Assembly (NCBI GenBank): GCA_003022505.1
Contig: PXTQ01000060.1
Span: 1-6,335 of the forward strand
Origin: Bacteroidetes bacterium QS_8_64_10
Lineage (GTDB): Bacteria; Bacteroidota; Rhodothermia; Rhodothermales; Salinibacteraceae
Length of the DNA: 6,335 nucleotides
Reading direction: 5' to 3'
Below the pieces are notes generated by a model. That model searched no databases. It was not told where the DNA came from and saw nothing but the letters and a program-made list of their open reading frames with translations. Each line of letters begins with the position of its first letter. Within the stretch, counting starts at the first letter, position 1. Positions 1 to 6,233 of the stretch are shown here, piece by piece. A program made the translations under genes and the position numbers.

Positions 1-584
1 AGGCTGCTTTGCTGGTGTAGTGCAAACGTCGCTCCCAGCGCGGCCCCGACGCCCGTGCCGAGGATAAAGCCCGCCACCTTTGACACGGTGATGGGGCCGT
101 AAAATCCGCCCGTCAGGACCACCCCGGCGACCGTACCAACGCCACCGGTAAACATGGCGGTCGCCCCTATATCCTGCCATTCCTGATACGGCCGGCCGGA
201 CATGCAAAGCGCTCCATAGGAAGCGCCAATCCAGGGCGAGAGCACAGCAACGATGGCGGTGCCGACTATGGCAAATTCGACATCTTCGTCGCTCTCGTCC
301 TCCTCAAACACGAAGTCATCATCGTCTTCATCACGGTTGGAATACGCCCTGAGGACATGAATGCCCCCCCACATCAGGCCCGTCCCCACGCTGGCGCCCA
401 GCGTGGCCGTGCCCGTCATCATCAGGAAGCGATCGAACGGATTGATTGCTGCCGTAGCGTCGGAGCGCACTGTTGGAGCGCTTGCAGTCTCGTAGTGAAG
501 AGCCGGCTGTTGCGGCGCGGTCTGGCCGCTCGCAGGGACGGCGAGGGTACATGCGACGAGTAGGATCAGGCTGATGCGTCTCAT
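1..584 (-). CDS. Putative exported/multi-pass membrane protein, N-terminal part (C-terminus outside window)
   Basis: This reading frame is open from an ATG at 584 down to the left edge, 194 codons without a stop, so the C-terminus is missing. I do not recognise the family. The N-terminus looks like a signal peptide: MRR, a hydrophobic core (residues 4-16), then a possible cleavage site at ASG-Q (19-21). An LVAC lipobox-like string (residues 9-12) makes a lipoprotein an alternative, but the core before it is short. Four glycine-rich hydrophobic stretches follow (about 54-80, 103-127, 139-160, 166-189), suggesting a membrane-embedded protein. Between the first two lies a strongly acidic stretch, residues 85-103, with 15 Asp or Glu in 19. 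The start is fixed by an in-frame TGA about 33 bases upstream with no other ATG or GTG between. No Shine-Dalgarno is visible. It lies 165 bases downstream of carB on the same strand, with no clear terminator between. Function unknown. Confidence 0.7.
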   Translation of the reverse strand, partial: MRRISLILLVACTLAVPASGQTAPQQPALHYETASAPTVRSDATAAINPFDRFLMMTGTATLGASVGTGLMWGGIHVLRAYSNRDEDDDDFVFEEDESDEDVEFAIVGTAIVAVLSPWIGASYGALCMSGRPYQEWQDIGATAMFTGGVGTVAGVVLTGGFYGPITVSKVAGFILGTGVGAALGATFALHQQSS

Positions 585-749
585 GGCGGAGTTGAAGTGA
601 ACGGGACGAACGCTTGCTCATCCGCATAAGCCGCCGCAAAGCGCCGAAAGGTCACATGCGGAAGACTCTCGCCAATCAGCACCCTTGCGCAATACGCGGC
701 GCCTCGGCACAGCCCATCTTCAAGCGGTCAGCGATAAGCCTACCCGAAG

Positions 750-3590
750 TCATTTCGACAGGTACAAATCCTTCATCTCGTAAGGACGCTGGAAGTGCTC
801 GTCGGTCAACTCGTCCACGAACGCGATGGCCTCGCCCGTAGAGCGCATCTCCGGCCCCAGCTCTTTGGGCACCTCCGGGAACTTGTCCCACGTAAACACC
901 GGCTCCTTGATGGCGTAGCCTTCGAGCGTCGATTCGAGCTTGCCGGCCTCACGGAACTCTGCCAGCTTCTTGCCCAGCATCACCTGCGTGGCGACGCGCG
1001 CGACGGGCACCTCGATGGCCTTCGAGATAAACGGCACGGTGCGGCTCGCCCTCGGATTTGCCTCGATGACGTACACTTTTTCGTCTTTGACCACCATCTG
1101 CACGTTCATCAGACCCGTGACGCCGAGGTGCAGCGCCAGCTGCTCGACGTAGCCGCGCACCTGATCGAGCACGTCCTCGGAAAGCGAAAACGGTGGCAGC
1201 ACGGCGGTCGAGTCGCCGGAGTGCACGCCCGCTGGCTCGATGTGCTGCATGATGCCGGCCACCCACACTTCCTCGCCGTCGCTCACGGCGTCCACGTCGA
1301 TCTCGACGCTGTCTTCCAGAAAGCGATCCATCAGAATCTCGTTTTCAGGAAGCAGGTCCCAGATTTTGCCGACGTAGTGCTCCACTTCTTCTTTGTTGAT
1401 GGCGATGCGCATCCCCTGCCCGCCGAGCACGTAGCTGGGCCGCACCAGGATCGGGTAGCCGATGCGCTCGGCGGCGCGCATAGCCTCGGTGGGCGAATCC
1501 ACCACGTCGTAGTTCGGGAACGGCACGTCCAGGTCGCGCAGGAGCGTCGAGAACTTGCCGCGGTCCTCGGCCTGGTCCATCATGCGCGAGTTGGTACCGA
1601 AAATCTCGATGCCGTTCTCCTCGAACCGCTCGGCGAGTTTCAGGGCCGTCTGCCCGCCCAGTTGCAGGATCACGCCTGCAACGTCGCCGTTCTGGTCCTC
1701 GTGCTCGACGATGTCGAGGACGCGCTCCCAGAACACCGGCTCGAAGTACAGCTTGTCGGCCACGTCAAAGTCGGTGGAGACCGTCTCCGGGTTACAGTTG
1801 ATCATGATGGCCTCGTAGCCCATGTCGCGCGCGGCCTTGACGCCGTGGACGCACGAGTAATCGAACTCGATGCCCTGCCCGATGCGGTTGGGGCCGCTGC
1901 CCAGGATGAGCACCTTCTCCTTATCCGTCACCTCGCTCTCGGTGTCGGTTTCGTAGGTTGAATAGAAATACGGCGTCTCGGCAGGGAACTCGCCCGCGCA
2001 CGTGTCCACGACCTGATAGCTGGGCGTGTGGCCGAGGGCCTTGCGGCGCTCGCGCACATCCTTGTCGGTCACGTCTTCCTGCACGAGGTGGGCGATCTGC
2101 TCGTCGGAGAAGCCGTGCTGCTTGACTTCGTAGAACAGATCCTCTGAGATTTGCTCCAGCGTGAGGTCGTGGAGCTTATCTTCCAGATGCAAAAGGTCCT
2201 GGATCTTGTACAGAAACCACGGGTCGATCTTGGTCACATCGTGCACTTCTTCGACGGACGCGCCCCGTTTGAGTGCGCTGCGCACGTGCAGCAGGTCGTC
2301 CCAGTGCGGTTTTTGCAGTCGCTCGCGCACCGTCTCGCGGTCCGCCGGCGGGCGATCCGCGCCGAGGCCCGCGTAGCCGATTTCGAGGCTCTGCCACGCC
2401 TTTTGCAGGCTCTCCGGGAAGGTGCGCCCAATGGACATGACCTCGCCGACGGCCTTCATCTGCGTCGTAAGTTCTTCGTTGACGCCCTCGAACTTCTCGA
2501 AGTTGAAGCGCGGGACTTTCGTCACCACGTAATCGAGCGACGGCTCGAAGCAGGCCGAGGTGTTGCCGGTAACTTCGTTCGGCAGCTCGTCGAGCGTGTA
2601 GCCGACGCCGAGCTTGGCGGCGACCTTGGCGATGGGATAGCCGGTGGCTTTGGAGGCGAGCGCCGAGGAACGGCTCACGCGCGGGTTGATCTCGATCACG
2701 ACCATGCGGCCCGAATCGGGGTCGAAGGCGAACTGCACGTTGCAGCCGCCCGCGAAGTCCCCGATGGAGCGCATCAATTTGATCGCCCCGTCGCGCATCT
2801 GCTGGAACTGCTTGTCGGTCAAGGTTTGCTGGGGAGCGACGGTCACGCTGTCGCCGGTATGCACGCCCATCGGGTCGACGTTCTCGATGGAGCAGATGAT
2901 GATGACGTTGTCGTTGTCGTCGCGCAGGAGTTCCAGTTCGTATTCCTTCCAGCCGAACAGGCACTCGTCGATCAGAATCTGGTGCACCGGACTCATTTCG
3001 AGGCCGCGCGTGATCATTTTCTCGAACTCGTCGGCGTTCCACACGATGCCGCCGCCGCTGCCGCCGAGCGTGTAGCTGGGCCGGATGACGATGGGCAGGC
3101 CGCCGAGTTCCTGCGTGATCTCCTTGGCTTCGAGCAGGCTCTTGGCCGTGCGGCTGCGGCTCTGGTCCATGTCGATGTCGTCCACCATGTCGCGGAAGCG
3201 CTGGCGGTCTTCGGTCATCTCCACCGCGTCAATGTCCACACCGATGACCTCAACGCCGTGGTCGGTCCAGAAGCCTTCCTCCTGGAGCGTCTGCGCGAGG
3301 TTGAGGCCCGTCTGCCCGCCCATCGTGGGCATGACGGCGTCGGGCTGCTCGGTCTCGACGATCTGGCGGATCGAGGGGGGCGTGAGTTCGCGCAAATAAA
3401 CGGTATCGGCCATCATCGGGTCGGTCATGATGGTGGCCGGATTCGAGTTGACGAGCGACACGTCGTAGCTTTCATCCATGAGGGCGCGGGCGGCCTGGCT
3501 GCCGGAGTAGTCGAACTCGCAGGCCTGCCCGATAACGATGGGGCCGCTGCCGATGAGCATGATGCTTTCGATGTCGTTGCGACGGGGCAT
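750..3590 (-). CDS. carB: Carbamoyl-phosphate synthase large subunit, short form without MGS allosteric domain
   Basis: CarB makes carbamoyl phosphate in the cytoplasm from bicarbonate, ammonia supplied by CarA, and two ATP, feeding pyrimidine and arginine synthesis. The chain has two homologous halves. Residues 1-400 are the carboxyphosphate half: SGPIVIGQACEFDYSG (15-30), NSNPATIMTDP (49-58), MGGQTGLN (90-97), RPSYTLGGSGGG (170-181), ENVDPMGVHTGDS (236-248), EINPRVSRSSALASKATG (300-317). About 401-553 is the oligomerisation region. About 554-946 is the carbamoyl-phosphate half: GSGPNRIGQGIEFDYS (564-579), CNPETVSTD (599-607), RPSYVLGG (717-724), GVHSGDS (788-794), EANPRASRTVPFISKA (843-858). 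Arg129, Arg170, Glu216, His244, Glu300 and Arg304 match conserved active-site positions. E. coli CarB has 1073 residues; this one ends at 946, just after LGPEMRSTGE, so the MGS-like regulatory domain is absent. The tail DLYLSK resembles short Bacteroidota CarB proteins, so this looks natural rather than broken. The start MPRRNDI matches E. coli MPKRTDI. It lacks a Shine-Dalgarno and is separated from carA by two genes. Confidence 0.98.
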   Translation of the reverse strand: MPRRNDIESIMLIGSGPIVIGQACEFDYSGSQAARALMDESYDVSLVNSNPATIMTDPMMADTVYLRELTPPSIRQIVETEQPDAVMPTMGGQTGLNLAQTLQEEGFWTDHGVEVIGVDIDAVEMTEDRQRFRDMVDDIDMDQSRSRTAKSLLEAKEITQELGGLPIVIRPSYTLGGSGGGIVWNADEFEKMITRGLEMSPVHQILIDECLFGWKEYELELLRDDNDNVIIICSIENVDPMGVHTGDSVTVAPQQTLTDKQFQQMRDGAIKLMRSIGDFAGGCNVQFAFDPDSGRMVVIEINPRVSRSSALASKATGYPIAKVAAKLGVGYTLDELPNEVTGNTSACFEPSLDYVVTKVPRFNFEKFEGVNEELTTQMKAVGEVMSIGRTFPESLQKAWQSLEIGYAGLGADRPPADRETVRERLQKPHWDDLLHVRSALKRGASVEEVHDVTKIDPWFLYKIQDLLHLEDKLHDLTLEQISEDLFYEVKQHGFSDEQIAHLVQEDVTDKDVRERRKALGHTPSYQVVDTCAGEFPAETPYFYSTYETDTESEVTDKEKVLILGSGPNRIGQGIEFDYSCVHGVKAARDMGYEAIMINCNPETVSTDFDVADKLYFEPVFWERVLDIVEHEDQNGDVAGVILQLGGQTALKLAERFEENGIEIFGTNSRMMDQAEDRGKFSTLLRDLDVPFPNYDVVDSPTEAMRAAERIGYPILVRPSYVLGGQGMRIAINKEEVEHYVGKIWDLLPENEILMDRFLEDSVEIDVDAVSDGEEVWVAGIMQHIEPAGVHSGDSTAVLPPFSLSEDVLDQVRGYVEQLALHLGVTGLMNVQMVVKDEKVYVIEANPRASRTVPFISKAIEVPVARVATQVMLGKKLAEFREAGKLESTLEGYAIKEPVFTWDKFPEVPKELGPEMRSTGEAIAFVDELTDEHFQRPYEMKDLYLSK

Positions 3591-3613
3591 GGCTGGTTGG
3601 CTGGTTCGGTGGT
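3590..3613. repeat. 8-bp tandem repeat at the carB start
   Basis: On the plus strand TGGCTGGT occurs twice in tandem (3590-3597 and 3598-3605), followed by a degenerate third copy, TCGGTGGT (3606-3613). In the carB mRNA this reads as repeated AACCAGCC directly before the ATG, in the place where a ribosome binding site would lie. It has no Shine-Dalgarno character. Confidence 0.7.
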
Positions 3614-3653
3614 TTTTAGTTAGCGGTTCGGGGGTTGTTGGTAGTGGGTGGGG
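3591..3653 (-). promoter_or_regulatory. A/C-rich, G-poor carB leader segment without Shine-Dalgarno
   Basis: Read in the carB direction, the 63 bases before the ATG are almost only A and C, with about 5 G and 3 T. No AGGAGG-like sequence is present. Such a segment should be nearly unstructured, which is a plausible way to expose a start codon for leader-independent or S1-type initiation. Bacteroidota commonly initiate without a Shine-Dalgarno. The composition is seen directly; the role in translation is inferred. Confidence 0.45.
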
Positions 3654-3672
3654 CGATCACGCCGGATCGCCC
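3651..3672 (-). promoter_or_regulatory. Perfect hairpin in the carB upstream region
   Basis: GGGCGATC (3651-3658) and GATCGCCC (3665-3672) form a perfect 8-bp stem around a 6-base loop, about 60 bases upstream of the carB ATG. No T-tract follows on either strand, so it does not look like an intrinsic terminator. It could be a structured element of the carB 5' leader or a protein-binding palindrome. No known riboswitch or attenuator architecture is recognisable. Confidence 0.45.
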
Positions 3673-3796
3673 GTACTGGCGCTTCTTTCAGGTCGGCACG
3701 TCCATCAGGTCACAAGCCGCAGGCCCAATCCGTTTTCAACGCGCGGGCTGGTATCCTTTCGCATGCGACAGAACACATTTAGCGTAATAACGGCGG

Positions 3797-4255
3797 TCAG
3801 GCTATACTGTCGCCTGTGATTTGCCGGAGCGCCTGCACGTCCTGCCGATCTCTGGGGCGTAGCGAGTTTTCTTTTAGCTGGATCAACCCTTCTGCGTTCA
3901 GGTAGCGGATCGTCGTCTCGCCAACCTGATGATCGCCGGTAGACGAAAGCAAGTCTTCGTAGACGTGACCGCTCATTTTCGTGAAAATATCGAGCGGGAA
4001 GTCCTCGACGACGCGGACCGCGCCCTCTTCCATCGTGAAGTCGCTCGCCGACAGTTCGCGGGCGTGCCCTTCGCCGAAGTCTTCGAGCGCGCTCAGGAGC
4101 CGCTGCACGTTGGCGTCATCTGCTTGCACGATGATGTCGACGTCCTCGGTAGCGCGCACGTAACCGGCGAACGCTACGGCCACCCCGCCCACCACGATGA
4201 AGTCAACGCGCGCCATCGCCAGATCGACCAACAACTTTTCGTATCCGTTCGTCAT
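3797..4255 (-). CDS. Small nucleotidyltransferase-fold protein (MNT/AbiEii/DUF6036-like)
   Basis: This 152-residue protein has the signature of a minimal nucleotidyltransferase (pol-beta superfamily) domain. The GG motif is at 23-24 in VVGGVAVAFAGYVRAT. The two metal-binding aspartates are D38 and D40 in EDVDIIV. The likely third acidic residue is D89 in FPLDIFT. Near the C-terminus LIQLKENSLRPRDRQDVQAL (124-143) matches the Lys/Arg/Asp-rich end typical of DUF6036- and AbiEii-like nucleotidyltransferases. Relatives transfer nucleotides to RNA or protein and often act as the toxin-like half of a two-gene module, but the substrate here cannot be read from sequence. The ATG at 4255 gives a helix before the GG motif, as in the family; a later ATG at 4216 (M14) would shorten it. 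The gene overlaps the small upstream gene by 53 bases out of frame, so the two are probably translated together. No Shine-Dalgarno is visible. It sits between carA and carB. Confidence 0.85.
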   Translation of the reverse strand: MTNGYEKLLVDLAMARVDFIVVGGVAVAFAGYVRATEDVDIIVQADDANVQRLLSALEDFGEGHARELSASDFTMEEGAVRVVEDFPLDIFTKMSGHVYEDLLSSTGDHQVGETTIRYLNAEGLIQLKENSLRPRDRQDVQALRQITGDSIA

Positions 4256-4385
4256 CTTTCGTCAGGTCCACGCCCAATTCCAGGAGACGCTGTCGGAGCT
4301 TCCACATGCGCTCCAGCGGTCGCTTTTCGCGCTCCGTCGTGCGTCCTACGGTCTTGCGGATTTGCTCGCTGTCGTTGCCGTGCAT
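4203..4385 (-). CDS. Small charged helical protein paired with the nucleotidyltransferase
   Basis: This is a 60-residue, Arg/Lys/Glu/Asp-rich protein without signal peptide or membrane segment, probably mostly helical and cytoplasmic. I do not recognise the family. Residues 24-41 (LERMWKLRQRLLELGVDL) look like an amphipathic helix. A nine-residue motif occurs twice: EQIRKTVGR (7-15) and ERIRKVVGR (46-54). The ATG at 4385 is the only start after an in-frame TGA 21 bases upstream. Its last 53 bases overlap the start of the nucleotidyltransferase in another frame, an arrangement typical of translationally coupled pairs. By position it could be a partner or antitoxin-like regulator of that enzyme, but this is inferred from context only. 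It may also be non-coding, since it is short and lacks a Shine-Dalgarno. The repeated motif and the tight overlap are the main arguments that it is real. Confidence 0.5.
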   Translation of the reverse strand: MHGNDSEQIRKTVGRTTEREKRPLERMWKLRQRLLELGVDLTKDDERIRKVVGRSGDGAR

Positions 4386-4455
4386 GATCCCGGTCGTGCT
4401 GTGTCAACCGTCGATACTGACGTTCGCCGGTTCCGCTTTCGACCTGACGAAACGT

Positions 4456-4491
4456 AAAACGTAAATAAAGCCCCCTTACGCAATACGTTTT
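4456..4491. repeat. AT-rich inverted repeat between carA and the small gene
   Basis: AAAACGTA (4456-4463) and TACGTTTT (4484-4491) are a perfect 8-bp inverted repeat around a 20-base centre. A further ACGTAAA copy lies just to the left (4452-4458), overlapping the arm. The segment is much richer in A/T than the genes around it. The arms end in A and T tracts, so it could be a weak bidirectional terminator for carA, or part of a promoter or operator for the nucleotidyltransferase pair. On the minus strand TACGTTTT (4455-4462) also matches 7 of 8 positions of the Bacteroidota -7 box TAnnTTTG, but no -33 partner is convincing. Confidence 0.35.
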
Positions 4492-4569
4492 CTGCCCTCG
4501 TTCTGGCGAACAGGTAGATTGTCAAGACAAACGGGTCGGCATGAAGAACCAGACCTGAAGACGAACGAC

Positions 4570-5727
4570 TCACGCGGGCACTCTGGATGACTCGGCAGGC
4601 TGCTCGTCGCGCACGGCGTCCAGGAAGCGCTCGAAGTGATAGCGGCTGTCGTGCGGTCCGGGCGAGGCCTCCGGATGGTATTGCAGGCTGAAGCCCTCGA
4701 ACCGCTTAAAGCGCATGCCCTCGATGCTGTCGTCGTTCAGGTTAACGTGCGTGACCTCCGCCACGTCCTCGTCGATGGACGCGCCCTCCACCGCGAAGCC
4801 GTGGTTCTGCGTCGTGACCTCCACGCGGCCCGTCTCGCGGTTCTTGACCGGATGATTCGCGCCCCGGTGCCCCACGTACATCTTGTAGACATCCAGCCCT
4901 TCGGACAGCGCCATGAGCTGATGCCCCAGGCAGATGCCGAAGACCGGCAGCCCGGCGTCGATTACCTCGCCCGCCAGCTCGATGGCGTCGTCCATGGCGC
5001 GCGGGTCGCCGGGACCGTTCGACAAAAACAAGCCATCCGGCTCCCAATCCAGCACGTCATCGAGCGGCGTGCGCCCCGGAAAGACGCGCACCGAGCAGCC
5101 GCGCTCGGCGAAGGAGCGCAGGATGTTGCGCTTGACGCCGAAGTCGTAAACCGCGATGCGCGGGCCGTCGTCGCCGGTGGACCAGTCGTAGGGCGCCTCG
5201 GTCGTCACCTTGTCGGCGAGCGCGAGACCCTCCATGGCGGGCCAGTCGCGCGCTTTTTGCACCAGCGCATCGTCGTCAAGCTCCTCGGCGGAGATCACGG
5301 CGTTCATGACGCCCTCCGCCCGAATGTTGCGCACCAGCGCGCGCGTGTCGATGCCGGAGATGCCAACCAGCCCGTTGCGCTGCATAAAGTCTTCCAGCGT
5401 TTCCTCCGCTCGTTCGTTGGAGGGACGGCGCGTGTAGGAACGCACGACAAGACCTGCCACCATCGGCCCGTCGGCCTCCAGGTCCGCCTCCATCGCGCCA
5501 TAGTTGCCGATGTGCGGGTACGTCATCATCATGATTTGCCCGTAGTACGACGGATCCGTCAGAATCTCCTGATAACCCGTCATGCTCGTGTTGAAGCACA
5601 ACTCGCCGCCGGTGGTGCCTCGGTGCCCGATGGCTGTGCCCTCCATGACGGTACCGTCGGCGAGGGCGAGTTTGGCGGGCGCTTCGGCAGATTGTCCGTT
5701 GGAGTGCAGGTCGGTGGTAGCAGCCAT
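4570..5727 (-). CDS. carA: Carbamoyl-phosphate synthase small subunit (glutaminase)
   Basis: CarA hydrolyses glutamine and channels the ammonia to CarB in the cytoplasm. The 385-residue length is normal for the family. Residues about 18-150 are the CPSase small-chain N-terminal domain, with FNTSMTGYQEILTDPSY (45-61) and PHIGNYG (71-77). Residues about 188-372 are the class I glutamine amidotransferase domain: SNGPGDP (236-242), GICLGHQ (264-270) with nucleophile Cys266, TQNHGFAV (306-313), and YHPEASPGPHD (350-360) carrying His351 and Glu353 to complete the triad. All catalytic residues are present, so it should be active. The first 17 residues or so extend beyond E. coli CarA and look disordered. 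There is no other in-frame ATG between an upstream in-frame TGA and 5727, so the start is well fixed although no Shine-Dalgarno is visible. It is on the same strand as carB but 979 bases away, with two unrelated genes between, instead of the usual adjacent carAB arrangement. Confidence 0.98.
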   Translation of the reverse strand: MAATTDLHSNGQSAEAPAKLALADGTVMEGTAIGHRGTTGGELCFNTSMTGYQEILTDPSYYGQIMMMTYPHIGNYGAMEADLEADGPMVAGLVVRSYTRRPSNERAEETLEDFMQRNGLVGISGIDTRALVRNIRAEGVMNAVISAEELDDDALVQKARDWPAMEGLALADKVTTEAPYDWSTGDDGPRIAVYDFGVKRNILRSFAERGCSVRVFPGRTPLDDVLDWEPDGLFLSNGPGDPRAMDDAIELAGEVIDAGLPVFGICLGHQLMALSEGLDVYKMYVGHRGANHPVKNRETGRVEVTTQNHGFAVEGASIDEDVAEVTHVNLNDDSIEGMRFKRFEGFSLQYHPEASPGPHDSRYHFERFLDAVRDEQPAESSRVPA

Positions 5728-5870
5728 AGTATTTTCAGGTTCGAGGTTAGTGCGTTGTCATTCTTGAGATAAATGCGATAAGACGGACTCCGCTCTCGAT
5801 GCAAAGGCGCACAACGCAGCGGTGGTATTTTTAACTTCAATCGGGTTTCTGCTGCATCCGCGTGGTCAGT

Positions 5871-5899
5871 AAATTAACGTCACACCCGTTTCTTGACAA
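5871..5899 (-). promoter_or_regulatory. Candidate carA promoter
   Basis: On the minus strand TTGTCA (5899-5894, 5 of 6 to the -35 consensus) is followed after exactly 17 bases by TAATTT (5876-5871, 3 of 6 to the -10 consensus). It also reads as TTG-N20-TAATTTAC, near the Bacteroidota spacing. The predicted start of transcription would give a leader of roughly 135 bases. An alternative is TAACTTTG (5984-5977, minus), a perfect match to the Bacteroidota -7 box TAnnTTTG but without a good -33 element. Both are weak calls. Confidence 0.3.
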
Positions 5900-6097
5900 C
5901 CAGCGTCCCATACGAAATTAGAGGCGGCCTGCTCCGCGCATAGAGCACAAGATGCGCTCTTCTGCGAGATTCAATGCAAAGTTATATTTCTCTCCCCTCG
6001 CCCACCACGTTACGTCGCTCACTGCGTGGAGCAGAACGATGCACCGATACCGAGAAAAGGAGGCAGTCATTGATAAAATGGTAGCATATCCTCACAA

Positions 6098-6129
6098 ATC
6101 ATAAGGTTGCCGTATCATAAGCACAACCT
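6098..6129. repeat. Direct repeat overlapping an inverted repeat (possible operator)
   Basis: ATCATAAG occurs at 6098-6105 and 6114-6121, a 16-base period, and AGGTTG (6104-6109) pairs with CAACCT (6124-6129). The cluster is about 105-135 bases upstream of the right-edge gene, where an operator could lie. Repeats this short can arise by chance in a 500-base region, so the call is tentative. Confidence 0.25.
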
Positions 6130-6233
6130 CCGATTCAGGTCTCTCAATGCTGATCAATTAGAATACGATGAACCGGCGGCAAGAGGCAATGTAGAAAACA
6201 ACTCGAGCCGCCCGAAAGCCAATAGGAAATCAC

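Larger units (their letters stand above)
5728..6233. other. Divergent intergenic region between carA and the right-edge gene
   Basis: These 506 bases are AT-richer than the flanking genes and hold no credible coding sequence. They must contain the promoters for carA (leftward) and the right-edge gene (rightward). Visible small structures are the competing short stems GCGCAT/ATGCGC (5936-5941, 5952-5957) and AGAGC/GCTCT (5942-5946, 5956-5960). There is also an inverted repeat AGGTTG/CAACCT (6104-6109, 6124-6129) and a direct repeat ATCATAAG (6098-6105, 6114-6121). A TAGAAT -10-like box lies at 6159-6164 on the plus strand. No tRNA or known regulatory RNA was recognised. Confidence 0.6.

Noticed and set aside
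331..639. Minus-strand frame of 102 codons overlapping the left-edge gene
   Set aside because: Arg/Ser/Pro-rich and out of frame with the longer open frame at 1-584, which has a signal peptide and hydrophobic segments and is the better gene model.
750..760. carB as a truncated pseudogene because it is shorter than E. coli CarB
   Set aside because: The tail resembles the natural end of short Bacteroidota CarB proteins, all catalytic motifs are intact, and no MGS remnant was seen in the bases downstream.
795..1961. Plus-strand open frame (388 codons) opposite the 3' half of carB
   Set aside because: Antisense shadow of carB with the same low-information composition and no recognisable motif.
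2151..3623. Long plus-strand open frame (490 codons) opposite carB
   Set aside because: It lies wholly antisense to a clearly recognised carB, is rich in Ala/Val/His/Asp/Arg as expected from the complement of biased GC-rich codons, and shows no domain.
3651..3672. Hairpin as an intrinsic terminator for the nucleotidyltransferase gene
   Set aside because: The stem is good, but no T-tract follows it on either strand.
3538..3819. Plus-strand frame of 93 codons across the carB leader
   Set aside because: Starts inside carB antisense, crosses the leader repeats and ends in the nucleotidyltransferase gene; no domain and no ribosome site.
4402..4407. Perfect TTGACA (minus strand) as a -35 box for the small gene
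   Set aside because: It is only about 16 bases before the ATG, so the -10 box would fall inside the gene, and no TATAAT-like sequence is there.
4346..4573. Minus-strand frame of 75 codons just after carA
   Set aside because: Overlaps the carA stop and the small gene out of frame, has no family resemblance, and crosses the AT-rich inverted repeat.
4636..5772. Plus-strand open frame (378 codons) opposite carA
   Set aside because: Antisense shadow of an intact carA; it even runs through the carA start region. No domain seen.
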